A stretch of DNA of 64,000 nt from Shimia sp. R10_1 (GCF_017744095.1 NZ_JAGHQX010000003.1:1-64000), one strand, 5' to 3'; numbered from the stretch's first letter, positions 44,105 to 53,851 are shown. A program made the numbers and translations. The notes: generated by a model from the letters alone, not told the origin.

Positions 44105-44974
44105 ATGATCTACAAATCAGCGCAAGACTGGCGTGACGCGGCACAGAAAAAAGTGCTGCTCTTTGGCATGTCTGGTTTGGGAAAAACACATATTTCCAAC
44201 GCCCTGCGTGGCAACGGCGACTGGTTCCACTACTCAGTCGACTACCGCATCGGCACCCGCTACATGGGCGAACACATTGCTGACAACGCCAAGCGTGAAG
44301 CGATGAAAGTTCCTTTTCTACGCGAGCTGTTGATGACGGATTCGATCTACATCGGCTCCAACATCACCTTCAACAATCTCGCGCCGCTCTCCACCTATCT
44401 CGGTAAACCCGGCAACCCCGATCAGGGCGGCTTGCCGTTTGCCGACTACATGGCGCGGCAAGAGCAACATCGCACCGCAGAGATTGCCGCATTGATGGAT
44501 ACAAAACTGTTTATCGACCGTGCGCATGACCTCTATGGCTATGACCACTTTGTCTGCGACACAGGCGGTTCGATCTGCGAAGTGGTTGATCCCGAAGATG
44601 TCAATGATCCGGTCCTGACGGCGCTGTCCGAGAACACTTTGATGGTCTGGCTCAAAGGCACAGAAGCCCATTCCGAAGCACTGGTAAAGCGCTTTGATCG
44701 CGACCCTAAGCCTATGTATTACCAGCCGGAATTCCTCCTTTCTGCCTGGAGTGATTATCTCGGCGAAACTGGCCAGACAGAAAGCAGCGTTGATCCTGAC
44801 GCCTTTGTGCGCTGGACTTATGCGCGTGCGCTTGCCCACCGCCAGCCCCGCTATGCGGCCATGGCAAAATGGGGCATCACTGTCACGCCTGAAAGCGTTG
44901 CAACCGTTGCCACAGCGGATGATTTCAATGATGTGATCGCCGCAGCCCTTGAGGACCAAGCCCGCGCCGCTTAA
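44105..44974 (+). CDS. P-loop ATPase/kinase-like conserved protein
   Basis: A 289-residue protein with a Walker A motif near the N-terminus (FGMSGLGKTH, about 20-29) and VDYRIGTRYMG directly after. VCDTGGSICEV (about 154-164) is a possible Walker B-like Asp. It resembles a set of conserved alphaproteobacterial ATPases of unknown substrate; nothing in it points to a helicase or ABC protein. It precedes metA by 40 bp on the same strand and may be co-transcribed. Confidence 0.75.
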   Translation: MIYKSAQDWRDAAQKKVLLFGMSGLGKTHISNALRGNGDWFHYSVDYRIGTRYMGEHIADNAKREAMKVPFLRELLMTDSIYIGSNITFNNLAPLSTYLGKPGNPDQGGLPFADYMARQEQHRTAEIAALMDTKLFIDRAHDLYGYDHFVCDTGGSICEVVDPEDVNDPVLTALSENTLMVWLKGTEAHSEALVKRFDRDPKPMYYQPEFLLSAWSDYLGETGQTESSVDPDAFVRWTYARALAHRQPRYAAMAKWGITVTPESVATVATADDFNDVIAAALEDQARAA

Positions 44975-45014
44975 GAATCGGCGTTCCTGTAATTTTTAGA
45001 CTTGCGAGACTGAC

Positions 45015-45959
45015 ATGCCTATCAAGATCCCAGCCGACCTCCCCGCCTTTGACGTGCTCAAGCACGAAGGCGTCATGGTCATGGCCGAAGATCAGGCAGC
45101 CCGTCAGGACATTCGCCCAATGCGCATCGGGCTTCTGAACCTGATGCCCAAGAAAATACAGACCGAAAACCAATTCGCCCGCCTGATTGGGGCCAATCCG
45201 CTGCAGATCGAACTCTCGCTCATCCGCATGAGCGAGCACAAAACCCGCAACACAGCCGCCTCTCACATGGCCGAATTTTACCGGCCCTTTCAGGAGGTTA
45301 AGGCGAGCGGAGAAAAGTTCGACGGGCTGATCATCACCGGCGCACCGATTGAGCATCTGCCGTTTGAAGAGGTCACCTATTGGGAGGAACTCTGCGAGGT
45401 CTTTGACTGGACCCGCACCCATGTGCACTCCACCTTTGGCGTCTGCTGGGGTGGCATGGCGATGATCAACTATTTCCACGGCGTCAAAAAACATGCTCTG
45501 GATCACAAAGCCTTTGGCTGTTTCCGTCACCAGAATCTGGCGCATGCGTCGCCATTCTTGCGCGGCTTTTCAGATGATTGCGTGATCCCGGTCAGCCGCT
45601 GGACAGAAATCCGTAAGGATGAAATCGACGCCCGTCCAGAGCTGAACACCCTGCTCTACAGCGCCGATGTCGGCCCTTGCCTCGTGGAAGCTCCTGAAAG
45701 CCGAGATCTCTTTATTTTCAACCACTTCGAATATGATAGTGACACGTTGAAGCAAGAGTATGACCGCGACGTTGCGGAAGGCACGCCAATCAATGTGCCG
45801 ACAAACTACTACCCGGACGACAATCCGGCCAACCCGCCGCAGAACCGCTGGCGCAGCCACGCGCATCTTCTCTATGGCAACTGGATTTCAGAGCTTTATC
45901 ACACCACACCATTTGACATGACCCGTATCGGTCAAGAGATCACCGACCTGCGCGGCTAA
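45015..45959 (+). CDS. metA: Homoserine O-acyltransferase MetA
   Basis: The 314-residue enzyme acylates homoserine in methionine synthesis. Family features are [54 protein letters not shown], the catalytic Cys in [10 protein letters not shown], the His in GCFRHQN and HFEYD. Many MetA proteins outside the enterics use acetyl-CoA rather than succinyl-CoA, so which acyl donor it prefers cannot be settled by eye. It follows the ATPase gene by 40 bp. Confidence 0.93.
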   Translation: MPIKIPADLPAFDVLKHEGVMVMAEDQAARQDIRPMRIGLLNLMPKKIQTENQFARLIGANPLQIELSLIRMSEHKTRNTAASHMAEFYRPFQEVKASGEKFDGLIITGAPIEHLPFEEVTYWEELCEVFDWTRTHVHSTFGVCWGGMAMINYFHGVKKHALDHKAFGCFRHQNLAHASPFLRGFSDDCVIPVSRWTEIRKDEIDARPELNTLLYSADVGPCLVEAPESRDLFIFNHFEYDSDTLKQEYDRDVAEGTPINVPTNYYPDDNPANPPQNRWRSHAHLLYGNWISELYHTTPFDMTRIGQEITDLRG

Positions 45960-46043
45960 GCGCAGGCACCTCTAACCTCCATCAGCGCGGGAGATTGCAC
46001 TCCCGCACAAGGCGTCCCATATTAGGGAAAACGGAGATGTTTC

Positions 46044-46913
46044 ATGGACTTGCCATTTGACGGTGCCATCAGCGCGTATTTCAAAGACGAGGCGCCAAAG
46101 CCAATACGTGAGGCCATCGAAGCGGCAGACAAGAATGACATCCTGAGCGAAAGCTACCCGCATTCCGAACGCCTGAGTCGCAAGATCTACGAAGCCGACC
46201 TTGAGGCTTTGCAGATCGAGCTTGTCAAAATGCAGCATTGGGTGCGTGAAAGTGGAGCGCGCGTCGCGATGGTCTTTGAGGGACGGGATGCCGCTGGAAA
46301 AGGCGGCACAATCAAACGCTTCCGCGAAAACCTGAACCCACGTGGCGCACGTGTCGTGGCGCTTTCCAAACCCACAGAGGCCGAACAATCTCAGTGGTAT
46401 TTTCAGCGTTATATCAACCACTTGCCCTCCGGCGGCGAGATCGCCTTCTTTGATCGCAGCTGGTACAATCGCGGTGTGGTGGAGAAGGTTTTCGGCTTTG
46501 CGGACGATGTCGATCGCGCGCGGTTCTTCAACCAGGCCCCCGGCTTTGAACAGGCGCTGGTGGATGATGGTGTCTATCTTTTCAAGTTCTGGCTCAACGT
46601 CGGGCGTGCCGAGCAACTGCGCCGATTTCTCGACCGGGAACGAGATCCGCTAAAGCAATGGAAACTCAGCTGGATAGATGTGGAAGGCCTCAAACGGTGG
46701 GATGCTTACACAACCGCAATCGCAGAAACGCTCACCAGCTGTCACAGCGCCCACGCCCCCTGGACGGTGATCCGCTCTGATGACAAGCGCCGTGCGCGTC
46801 TGAGCGCCATCCGCACGGTTCTTCACGCGCTGCCGTATGACAGAAAAGATCCGCAAGCCATTGGTGAGATTGACACTTCTGTCTGCGGTGGACCGGATAT
46901 CTGGGATGCCTAA
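46044..46913 (+). CDS. ppk2: Polyphosphate kinase 2
   Basis: A 289-residue PPK2, which uses polyphosphate to phosphorylate nucleoside diphosphates (or the reverse). Visible are Walker [12 protein letters not shown], the lid/Walker B region [14 protein letters not shown], and LPSGGEI and [18 protein letters not shown] of single-domain PPK2 proteins. Length fits class I. It is overlapped by eight bases by the following TetR-family gene, so the two are probably co-expressed. Confidence 0.93.
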   Translation: MDLPFDGAISAYFKDEAPKPIREAIEAADKNDILSESYPHSERLSRKIYEADLEALQIELVKMQHWVRESGARVAMVFEGRDAAGKGGTIKRFRENLNPRGARVVALSKPTEAEQSQWYFQRYINHLPSGGEIAFFDRSWYNRGVVEKVFGFADDVDRARFFNQAPGFEQALVDDGVYLFKFWLNVGRAEQLRRFLDRERDPLKQWKLSWIDVEGLKRWDAYTTAIAETLTSCHSAHAPWTVIRSDDKRRARLSAIRTVLHALPYDRKDPQAIGEIDTSVCGGPDIWDA

Positions 46914-47523
46914 ACGCGGATACCATCACGGCAACCTGCGTCAGGCACTGGTTGAGGCAGCCTTGAGCTTGATTGAGGCAAAGGGCCCCACCGGCTTCAC
47001 CCTGTCTGAGGCTGCCAAGACCGCTGGCGTGACGCCTGCAGCGGTTTACCGACATTTTGAAGGACGCGAAGACCTGATCGCGGAGGCAGCACGCCAAGGC
47101 TATGAGATCTTCGCCGATCTTATGCAATACGCCTTTGACAAAGGGCAGCCGTCTGCACTGGCCTCTTTTGAGGCAACCGGCCGGGCCTACCTCGCCTTTG
47201 CGCGCAAATATCCCGGCCATTACATCGCCATGTTTGAGAGCGGCATCTCCGTGAACCGCACGCCGGAATTGGCTGCCGTTGCTGCACGCGCACGTGGTGT
47301 GATGGAGCAAGCTGCCGCCGAGCTTTCCAAGCACATCCCCCCGGAAAAACGCCCGCCTGCCAGCATGTTCTCCGCCCATGTCTGGGCCATGAGCCACGGT
47401 GTTGTTGAACTCTATGCACGAAACTCGCCCGGTACTCAAAGCCCCTTTGCCCCAGAGGATTTGCTGGAAAGCGGTATCGGTGTTTACCTGCGGGGACTTG
47501 GATTAATCACACCGGATTCATGA
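46906..47523 (+). CDS. TetR-family transcriptional regulator
   Basis: A 205-residue regulator with the TetR N-terminal helix-turn-helix (about 10-55: [27 protein letters not shown] split by the turn, then [14 protein letters not shown]) and a helical ligand-binding domain. The start ATG 46906 lies inside the 3' end of ppk2; the longer frame has no family support. Its stop overlaps the next gene (ATGA). Ligand and targets are unknown; regulation of its own small operon is the default assumption. Confidence 0.87.
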   Translation: MPKRGYHHGNLRQALVEAALSLIEAKGPTGFTLSEAAKTAGVTPAAVYRHFEGREDLIAEAARQGYEIFADLMQYAFDKGQPSALASFEATGRAYLAFARKYPGHYIAMFESGISVNRTPELAAVAARARGVMEQAAAELSKHIPPEKRPPASMFSAHVWAMSHGVVELYARNSPGTQSPFAPEDLLESGIGVYLRGLGLITPDS

Positions 47524-48779
47524 TCAGATTTGTTTTCATCACAGCTTCAGTAGCCACTCTGCTCACTGCTTGCGGTGAAAAACTATATAATGAAATCAAA
47601 CTGATGCCATCTCCTGTGGCATACACTTCGGGGGCATTTGAACCTATCGGTGACCGCAGCGGGCAGGAACTGGAACAACAGTCCACACTCTTTTACGCAA
47701 CCGACCGCGCACCTGCTACCCCCGAAGACAGGGCCGAATTTTATGCCAACCGGCGCGGCGGCCCGCTGAGAGTGGGCACTGCTGTTGTGGCGATGGACCC
47801 ACCAGTGCAAACGCTTCAAGAGCTGCGCACGCTCACCACCAGTGCTGAGCGCGACCTTGACCGCACTCTTTCGGTTCGAAGTGTCGATGAAATCGGCCCC
47901 CTTAAAGTCAACACGCCAAATCCGCTCGCCAATCCGGCGTCCGCTGACGTCCTGGCACAAAACAGCGCGACATTTCGTCGAGAAATCAACCAGCAACTGG
48001 TCCGCTCTGGCAGCCGCGACGCCTATATCTACATTCACGGCTACAATGTGGATTTTGCCTATCCGACGCTGGCCTCAAAAGAACTACAGCATTTCTTAGG
48101 GTATCGCGGCGCTTTTATAAGCTACAACTGGCCCGCCACCCCAAATCGGTTTGCCTACTTACGAGATCTGGAAACAGCTCAAGCCACACGCCGCAACCTG
48201 CGCGGCCTGATCGAATACCTCTCCTCAGAAACCGATGTGCAGCGTGTCCACCTGATTGGCTACAGCGCGGGATCCCGGCTGACCTTTGAAACCGTTTATC
48301 AAATCGCGCTCATGTCCAAAACCGGAGAAAGTCGGGCTAGGCTTGGGCAAGTCATACTGATTGGCAGTGATCTGGATCGCCATTACTTTACCGAAGCGAT
48401 TGCTGATGGGCTGCTGAACAGTGTCGATCAACTGTCGATTTACATGTCAGCCAGTGACAGCGCCTTGGCCATGTCCCGTCTGCTTTTTGGTGAAAACCGT
48501 TTGGGCCAGTTTTCAGAAGTCACTGAAGAGACACGTGACAATGTCGCCAAACTCGCCGCAATCGACAAATTATCTCTCATCAATGTCACCAACGCAGAGG
48601 GCGCCGCTCTTGGCAATGGACATTGGTATTTTCGCTCCTCCCCATGGGCAAGCAGCGATATTTTTCTAACCTTATTGACAGGTAAACCACCCGCTGCACG
48701 TGGCCTTGAGCGCCTCAAAGGAGAGGCAGCCTGGCAGTTTCCAGACGACTATCCGCAACAGCTCACACAGCTGCAATGA
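47520..48779 (+). CDS. Alpha/beta hydrolase (DUF900), predicted lipoprotein
   Basis: A 419-residue protein with a signal peptide and lipobox (LLTAC, Cys18), so it is likely anchored at the membrane facing the periplasm. The DUF900 alpha/beta-hydrolase domain spans about 90-370, with YIYIHGYNVDF (oxyanion His-Gly), the nucleophile elbow GYSAGSR and a later GSDLDRHYF acidic segment. The N-terminal STLFYATDRAP is a DUF900 hallmark. It is translationally coupled to the TetR gene. Substrate is unknown (ester or peptide). Confidence 0.87.
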   Translation: MIRFVFITASVATLLTACGEKLYNEIKLMPSPVAYTSGAFEPIGDRSGQELEQQSTLFYATDRAPATPEDRAEFYANRRGGPLRVGTAVVAMDPPVQTLQELRTLTTSAERDLDRTLSVRSVDEIGPLKVNTPNPLANPASADVLAQNSATFRREINQQLVRSGSRDAYIYIHGYNVDFAYPTLASKELQHFLGYRGAFISYNWPATPNRFAYLRDLETAQATRRNLRGLIEYLSSETDVQRVHLIGYSAGSRLTFETVYQIALMSKTGESRARLGQVILIGSDLDRHYFTEAIADGLLNSVDQLSIYMSASDSALAMSRLLFGENRLGQFSEVTEETRDNVAKLAAIDKLSLINVTNAEGAALGNGHWYFRSSPWASSDIFLTLLTGKPPAARGLERLKGEAAWQFPDDYPQQLTQLQ

Positions 48780-49065
48780 CGGGAATGATCGAGTCAGTGT
48801 TCTCCGTCGTCACAAGCTGATACGCCGAGCAATCAGGCGCAACGCAAAGTAAACGGCCCGGCTTTGGCACCCCGCACGCTGAGCATCCCTCCTGAGTCGC
48901 GGAACCGATGGGACAATCTGCCCCAACGTCGCGACCCGTTTCAGATTGATCCTCCTTTCGGCTGCCCATAGGTCATTATCAGCCATAGGAGAGCGAAAAC
49001 GCTCCTAGCGCCAAGAAACAGGCCTCTCGCCTTTCGGCGCCGGCCAGTTACACGAGAAAGCTGAG

Positions 49066-49551
49066 ATGACTATTCAAACCAATCGCCGCCAGTTGATGCT
49101 TGCGGGCGCTGCGCTCTTGGTCGCGCGCCCTTCTATTGCGCAATCCACCGTAGACATTCAAATGCTCAACAAAGATCCAGACGACAAAAAGCGCCGCATG
49201 ATCTTTAAGCCACTCATTCAAGTGGTTCAGCCCGGCGACACAGTGCGCTTTGTATCGGTTGACAAGGGGCACAACACTCAATCCGTCGCCGGCATGCTCC
49301 CTGACGGGGCCGAAGAGTGGAAAAGCAAAATCAGCAAGGATTTTGAAGTCACACTGACCGTGCCCGGTTTTTACGGGTATAAATGCACTCCACACACGGC
49401 CATGGGCATGGTGGGTCTGATTATCGTGCAAGGCGACGGCATACTCGACAATTATGAGGCGGCCAAATCCGTTAAACATAAGAGCCGCATGCAGAAGGTT
49501 TGGGATCAAATCTGGGAGCAAGTTGACGCGGAAGGTCTCGCACAAGCCTAA
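49066..49551 (+). CDS. Pseudoazurin (blue copper protein)
   Basis: A 161-residue exported cupredoxin with signal peptide (RRQLMLAGAALLVARPSIA, cleavage near residue 25; the twin Arg suggests Tat). Type 1 copper ligands are His69 (DKGHNTQS), Cys107, His110 and Met115 (YKCTPHTAMGM), with the spacing of pseudoazurins. It carries electrons to periplasmic reductases such as nitrite or nitrous oxide reductase. No denitrification gene is adjacent. It is flanked on the 3' side by its own terminator. Confidence 0.92.
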   Translation: MTIQTNRRQLMLAGAALLVARPSIAQSTVDIQMLNKDPDDKKRRMIFKPLIQVVQPGDTVRFVSVDKGHNTQSVAGMLPDGAEEWKSKISKDFEVTLTVPGFYGYKCTPHTAMGMVGLIIVQGDGILDNYEAAKSVKHKSRMQKVWDQIWEQVDAEGLAQA

Positions 49552-49568
49552 GCTCAACGAGCAATCAG

Positions 49569-49599
49569 AAGGGGCGTCGATGGCGCCCCTTTTGCTTTT
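49569..49599 (+). terminator. Terminator after pseudoazurin
   Basis: AAGGGGCG (49569-49576) pairs with CGCCCCTT (49584-49591), followed by TTTGCTTTT. Confidence 0.85.
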
Positions 49600-49645
49600 A
49601 AGACAGGCCACTGCCGGCGACTTTCATTGAGATGCACCAAACGCA

Positions 49646-49680
49646 AAAGGGCCCGCAAATCTGCGGGCCCTTTCTTTTGG
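49646..49680 (-). terminator. Terminator after rpsI (bidirectional)
   Basis: A perfect 12-bp stem (49646-49657 with 49662-49673) encloses a four-base loop. It has a T-rich run on both strands (TTTCTTTT on plus, TTTTGCGTTT on minus). It lies 22 bp past the rpsI stop. Confidence 0.9.
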
Positions 49681-49695
49681 TATGTTGTCCAGCGA

Positions 49696-50181
49696 TTAAC
49701 GCTTGGAGAACTGGAACGAACGACGCGCTTTGCGCTTACCGTATTTCTTACGTTCCACAACGCGGCTGTCGCGGGTCAGGAAGCCAGCGGCTTTCAGAGG
49801 TGCGCGCAGGGAGGGTTCATAAAGCTGCAGAGCTTTAGAAATACCGTGCTTCACCGCACCGGCCTGACCGGTCAGACCGCCACCTTTCACGGTGGCATAG
49901 ACGTCGAATTCACCTTCTACGCCGGCAACCTGGAAAGGCTGGCGCAGGATCAGCTGAAGAACCGGACGCGCAAAGTACTTGTCCTGGTCTTTGCCGTTCA
50001 CGATGACCTTGCCAGAACCTGGCTTGATCCAAACGCGGGCAACAGCGTCTTTACGTTTACCGGTCGCATAGGAGCGGCCCAGTTCGTCGCGCACTGGCTC
50101 ACGAGGAGCCGCAACTTCTACAACAGCTTCTTCACCGGCTACGGCGTTCAGCTCTTCAAGCGAGTTGATTTGATCAGCCAT
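49696..50181 (-). CDS. rpsI: Ribosomal protein uS9
   Basis: A 161-residue S9 with an alphaproteobacterial acidic N-terminal extension (about 30 residues), then [46 protein letters not shown] and the universal C-terminus [11 protein letters not shown] that reaches the P-site tRNA. It follows rplM by 3 bp, the standard L13-S9 operon. Confidence 0.98.
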   Translation of the reverse strand: MADQINSLEELNAVAGEEAVVEVAAPREPVRDELGRSYATGKRKDAVARVWIKPGSGKVIVNGKDQDKYFARPVLQLILRQPFQVAGVEGEFDVYATVKGGGLTGQAGAVKHGISKALQLYEPSLRAPLKAAGFLTRDSRVVERKKYGKRKARRSFQFSKR

Positions 50182-50184
50182 TGA

Positions 50185-50646
50185 TTAGCTCCGGGTGTTC
50201 TTGCTGTTCATGGACTTCACGTCCAGCACTTCAGGGGCCTGTGCTTCATGCGGATGCTCAGCACCGGCGTATACACGCAGGTTGGTCATCTGCTTGCGGG
50301 ACAGGCGGTTGCCAGGCAGCATGCGCTGAACGGCTTTGGTCACCAGGCGCTCTGGGTGCTCGCCTTCCAGGATCTGACCTGCAGTGCGGGATTTGATGCC
50401 GCCTGGGTGGCCAGTGTGCCAGTAGTAGTTCTTGTCAGAACGCTTCTTACCGGTCAGCTGGATTTTGTCCGCGTTGATCACGATGACATTGTCACCCATG
50501 TCCATGTGCGGGGTGAAGGACGCCTTGTGCTTGCCGCGCAGGCGCATGGCGACGATCGAAGCAAGACGGCCCAGCACCACGCCTTCGGCGTCGATGATGA
50601 TCCATTTCTTCTCGATGTCTGCCGGAGTAGCAGAGAAGGTTTTCAT
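50185..50646 (-). CDS. rplM: Ribosomal protein uL13
   Basis: A 153-residue L13 with [29 protein letters not shown] (split by normal variation), [30 protein letters not shown] and [13 protein letters not shown]. It is first gene of the rplM-rpsI operon. The upstream 168 bp to the MocR gene hold its promoter; no leader element is obvious. Confidence 0.98.
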   Translation of the reverse strand: MKTFSATPADIEKKWIIIDAEGVVLGRLASIVAMRLRGKHKASFTPHMDMGDNVIVINADKIQLTGKKRSDKNYYWHTGHPGGIKSRTAGQILEGEHPERLVTKAVQRMLPGNRLSRKQMTNLRVYAGAEHPHEAQAPEVLDVKSMNSKNTRS

Positions 50647-50814
50647 ATTAGGTCTTCCAAATTGGTTGACAGGTTGCCCGGGAATCCCGGCATGCCGGTC
50701 TCTCCAGTAATTGATGGGCGGGTTATAAAGCAGCCGCGCGTCACGTCAAGCGGTGGAAAACCGAAATAAACACACAAAAACAATAACTTAAAAAATAGGT
50801 ATTATTTTACCCCA

Positions 50815-52206
50815 TCAATTTTCGTTCAAAAGAGGCGGTTTTGACAGCAATCGCGAGACCGTTTCCAATGCGGCCTGCAATTCGCTGACCGGCAATTCCG
50901 GTGCAAGGGCAATTCGAACGGCGTTTGGCGCATGCCCATCCGGCAAGGCGTATTCATCCGCAGATTTGATCCGGATGCCTTCTGCATCACACGCCCGCAC
51001 AAACGTGGACCCGCGCCAGCCTTGGGGCAAACGCAGCCAAATAAACGGCACATCCGGTCGCCAGCGAATGTTCCAGCTGCCCAAAATGTTCACAGCCACA
51101 CGCACACGCTCATCAATCGCAGCAAGGACGCGCCACTTGATGCCCTCCGCCTGCCCGTTCAGGATCAGCTCTGCGCAGATGTCCAACATCGGTTGCGGCA
51201 CGCCATAGAAATTGGATTGCGCCACATGCCGCGCCTGCTGCGCTCGCCCTTCCGGCGGCACAAGGAAGCCGAAGCGCAAGGCAGAAGAGACCGCTTTGGT
51301 CAGCGAGCCAAGATACCAAGTGCGATCTGGGCAAAGGACACGATAAGACGGCACATCGGTTGGGGAAATTGCATAACAATCGTCCTCAACAATCTGGACA
51401 TTGTACCGACGCGCCAACGCCGCGATCTCTTGGCGACGCTGCAGCGGCGTGTGAATGGCGGTTGGGCTGTGCGCTTGGGCAGAGGTCATCAATACCTGCC
51501 CCCCATGCCGCCGCAATGCCTCCTCCAGCCGATCTGGGCGAATGCCGTGTTGGTCGAGGCCAATGCCAATCACCTCGGCGCGCAGCAGGCGACAGGCATG
51601 GCGTACGCCCGGAAAGGTGATCTCTTCGGTCAGCACTACGGGGGACGCCCCATGCAAGCAGGTTTGCAAGGCAATCATGGAAGCGCTCTGCGCGCCAAGG
51701 GTCAGCACCACGTCATCCGCTGAAATACGGCCTGCGATGTCCTGTCCGATCCACTGCACGACAGCTGCGCGCGCGACCTTATCTGTTGTTGAATCAGGGC
51801 AGAGCAAATAGCGCGATCCATCTTTCAGGGTCTGCGCCATAGCCGCGCGAATGGCCCCGTCCTGCCCGACATCCGGCACGCGTACAGCCCGCAGATCAAT
51901 ATCGCCGCTCTGACTGTCCGTCACCAAAGGATCCGGGCCCGTGACCGGTACATTGCGCCCCTCAGCCACAAAGGTGCCGCGCCCCACGGTGGTTTCCAAC
52001 AGCCCCTCTTCCACAGCAAGCTTGTAGGCGCGCGCAACGGTGCCCGGCGTGATGCCCAGATCCCAAGCGAGATCCCGCACCGTGGGAAGCTTTTCCCCGA
52101 CAGGCAATTGACCGCCATGAACGGCACAACGAAGAGATTGTATCAAGACGAGATACTTCGGATCGGTACAATTCTCAAAATTAGGCGGCCATATTGTACC
52201 AGTCAC
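50815..52206 (-). CDS. MocR-type GntR/aminotransferase-fold regulator
   Basis: A 463-residue regulator. It has a GntR winged helix (about 15-80: LRCAVHGGQLPVGEKLPTVRDLA, then GITPGTVARAYKLAVEEGLL) joined to a fold-type I aminotransferase domain (about 110-455) with the PLP-binding SLTKAVSS Lys near residue 300, VEDDCYA and a C-terminal substrate Arg region. MocR proteins bind PLP plus an amino acid to switch DNA binding. It diverges from the DUF1127 gene, and copies of ATTGTATC lie in its own start region and the intergenic gap. Confidence 0.92.
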   Translation of the reverse strand: MTGTIWPPNFENCTDPKYLVLIQSLRCAVHGGQLPVGEKLPTVRDLAWDLGITPGTVARAYKLAVEEGLLETTVGRGTFVAEGRNVPVTGPDPLVTDSQSGDIDLRAVRVPDVGQDGAIRAAMAQTLKDGSRYLLCPDSTTDKVARAAVVQWIGQDIAGRISADDVVLTLGAQSASMIALQTCLHGASPVVLTEEITFPGVRHACRLLRAEVIGIGLDQHGIRPDRLEEALRRHGGQVLMTSAQAHSPTAIHTPLQRRQEIAALARRYNVQIVEDDCYAISPTDVPSYRVLCPDRTWYLGSLTKAVSSALRFGFLVPPEGRAQQARHVAQSNFYGVPQPMLDICAELILNGQAEGIKWRVLAAIDERVRVAVNILGSWNIRWRPDVPFIWLRLPQGWRGSTFVRACDAEGIRIKSADEYALPDGHAPNAVRIALAPELPVSELQAALETVSRLLSKPPLLNEN

Positions 52207-52282
52207 AATGTTTTCCTCGCCATTGTATCACCCGAAAGCTAGACAGGCAGTGTAACAAATTTAAGGATTGTATCAATACAAT
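52137..52282. promoter_or_regulatory. Ladder of ATTGTATC boxes for the MocR regulator
   Basis: Copies are ATTGTATC at 52137-52144, GGTACAAT (inverted) at 52165-52172, ATTGTACC at 52193-52200, ATTGTATC at 52222-52229, and the palindrome ATTGTAT-CA-ATACAAT at 52267-52282. The first four start 28, 28 and 29 bp apart. The last lies eight bases before the DUF1127 start. Spaced repeats are typical of MocR operators; binding is inferred. Confidence 0.6.
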
Positions 52283-52295
52283 ATTGGAGATGACC

Positions 52296-52526
52296 ATGAC
52301 AATGACCACAACACACCTCGAAAGCCTGACCAGCCACGCCGCCAATGCGCAACTTCCTGTTGCCGCACGCCTCGCGCTGTCTTTCGCTGCTGTGGTCACC
52401 GCATGGGATCAGCGCGCACGCACCCGTCGTGCCCTCTCCAAACTCGACGAAGCGCAGCTCAAAGACATCGGCTTGTCGCTTAGTGACGCCTGCGCGGAAG
52501 TTGAGAAAAAGATGTGGCAAATCTGA
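52296..52526 (+). CDS. DUF1127 small protein
   Basis: A 76-residue protein whose C-terminal half is the DUF1127 domain (RARTRRALSKLDEAQLKDIGLSLSDA, divided by a helix turn; Arg-rich and ending in the Leu-x-Asp-Ile-Gly-Leu motif). Such proteins in alphaproteobacteria affect phosphate, sRNA turnover or stress responses. The ATG at 52296 sits six bases after GGAG; ATG 52290 is too close to it. The adjacent palindrome and the divergent MocR gene suggest MocR control. A strong terminator follows. Confidence 0.87.
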   Translation: MTMTTTHLESLTSHAANAQLPVAARLALSFAAVVTAWDQRARTRRALSKLDEAQLKDIGLSLSDACAEVEKKMWQI

Positions 52527-52553
52527 CTTCTGTCAGTTGCCTCTTCCCCCCTG

Positions 52554-52579
52554 GGCCGGGTTTATCCCGGCCTTTTTTT
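52554..52579 (+). terminator. Terminator after the DUF1127 gene
   Basis: GGCCGGG pairs with CCCGGCC across TTTAT and is followed by seven T residues. It touches the stop codon of the convergent thioesterase gene. Confidence 0.92.
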
Positions 52580-53009
52580 ATGTTGTCATTTTCTTTGGAG
52601 GTATGGCGTAGGTCATATTGGCGCGTGCGACCGGTTCGTCCTCGCCCTCTGAGAACAAAAGGACATGTGTCACCGACATCGTTTTTCCCAGTTTCAACAA
52701 TTCGGCTTTCGCAAGCAGATCCTTGCCAGCGGCAGGTTTGCGCATAAAATCGAGCGAACAACTTGTGGTCACGGTCAACGCCTCGCGCCCGATCCGCGCC
52801 ATGGTCGCCACATAGGCTGCCACATCTGCTAGCGTGAACATCGACGGACCAGACACCGTGCCACCCGGGCGCAAATTCTCTTCTGTGATGCGCATCCGCA
52901 TCACGGTATGCACCCCATCCAAATGCTCAACATGAAAGAGATCACCGACCTGCGGGAACACTTCTTTCAAAAACTCCGTCATTTCTTCTGCATTCATCAC
53001 AGCTTGCAT
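52578..53009 (-). CDS. PaaI-type hotdog-fold thioesterase
   Basis: A 143-residue hotdog-fold protein with the PaaI/YbgC-like core: LRPGGTVSGPSMFTLADVAAYVA (catalytic-helix region with Gly and Asp) and CSLDFMRKPAAGKDLLAKAEL. These hydrolyse acyl-CoA thioesters. ATG 53009 follows GGGAGG at good spacing. It is divergent from the enoyl-CoA hydratase gene, 56 bp apart, so both may handle the same class of CoA ester. Confidence 0.87.
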   Translation of the reverse strand: MQAVMNAEEMTEFLKEVFPQVGDLFHVEHLDGVHTVMRMRITEENLRPGGTVSGPSMFTLADVAAYVATMARIGREALTVTTSCSLDFMRKPAAGKDLLAKAELLKLGKTMSVTHVLLFSEGEDEPVARANMTYAIPPKKMTT

Positions 53010-53065
53010 GCTTTTCCTCCCTGCCCTCTGGCGTTACCGTTGCCGCAAACGTCAGGGAGGGCAAG

Positions 53066-53851
53066 ATGACAATTCTGGAACGTCACGACACAAACGCGGT
53101 GGCGCATTTAAGGATGAATGCACCAAGCCGACTCAACGCTCTGTCTGATGAAATGCTCGCCGCATTGCAGGATCAGTTTGAGGTGCTGGCAGAAGACCGC
53201 AGCATCCGTGCGGTTGTTCTTGCCGGCAGCGGCAAAGCCTTTTGCGCCGGTCACGATCTAAAGCAAATGACCGCCGGGCGACAATCACATGATGGCGGCA
53301 AAGCCTATTTCAAAGACCTCTTCACCCGCTGCGCCACAATGATGCAGACCATCCAACGCCTGCCTCAACCAGTCATCGCCCAAGTTCACGGCATTGCCAC
53401 CGCCGCAGGCTGCCAGCTTGTGGCAAGCTGCGATATGGCGGTGGCGGCCGAAGGCACACGCTTTGGCGTCAACGGCGTCAACATCGGCCTGTTTTGCTCC
53501 ACCCCCATGGTAGCGCTCAGCCGCAATATTCCGCGCAAACAAGCCTTTGAAATGCTCACCACTGGCCAGTTTATAGACGCCACACGCGCTGAAACCCTCG
53601 GGCTGGTCAATCGTGTTGTGCCACCGGACCAATTGGCGTCTGCCACTGAAGAGCTTGCCCAAACCGTCGCTACCAAACTTGGTGTCGCTGTGAAAATTGG
53701 CAAACAGGCTTTCTATGAGCAGCTTCAGATGCCACTCGCTGAGGCCTACGACTATACTGGCGATGTGATGGTGCAAAACATGCTTTGGCAGGAAACCGAA
53801 GCGGGGATCAACGCATTCCTCAACAAAGAAACACCCAAATGGGAGCAATAG
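53066..53851 (+). CDS. Enoyl-CoA hydratase/isomerase family protein
   Basis: A 261-residue crotonase-fold enzyme with FCAGHDLKQM (oxyanion hole), VHGIATAAGCQLVASCDMAVA and RFGVNGVNIGLFCSTPMVALSR. At the second active-site position, where hydratases have Glu in GGG-x-E, this protein has AGCQL, and the second Glu is Asn in FGVNGV. Simple hydratase activity is therefore doubtful; relatives resemble ECHDC3-like proteins. ATG 53066 follows GGGAGGG. The adjacent divergent thioesterase fits acyl-CoA handling. Confidence 0.88.
   Translation: MTILERHDTNAVAHLRMNAPSRLNALSDEMLAALQDQFEVLAEDRSIRAVVLAGSGKAFCAGHDLKQMTAGRQSHDGGKAYFKDLFTRCATMMQTIQRLPQPVIAQVHGIATAAGCQLVASCDMAVAAEGTRFGVNGVNIGLFCSTPMVALSRNIPRKQAFEMLTTGQFIDATRAETLGLVNRVVPPDQLASATEELAQTVATKLGVAVKIGKQAFYEQLQMPLAEAYDYTGDVMVQNMLWQETEAGINAFLNKETPKWEQ

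Noticed and set aside
48763..48969. 68-codon minus-strand Cys-containing frame between the DUF900 hydrolase and pseudoazurin genes
   Set aside because: AAGGAGG lies inside the frame rather than before its ATG, it overlaps the hydrolase 3' end, and no family fits.
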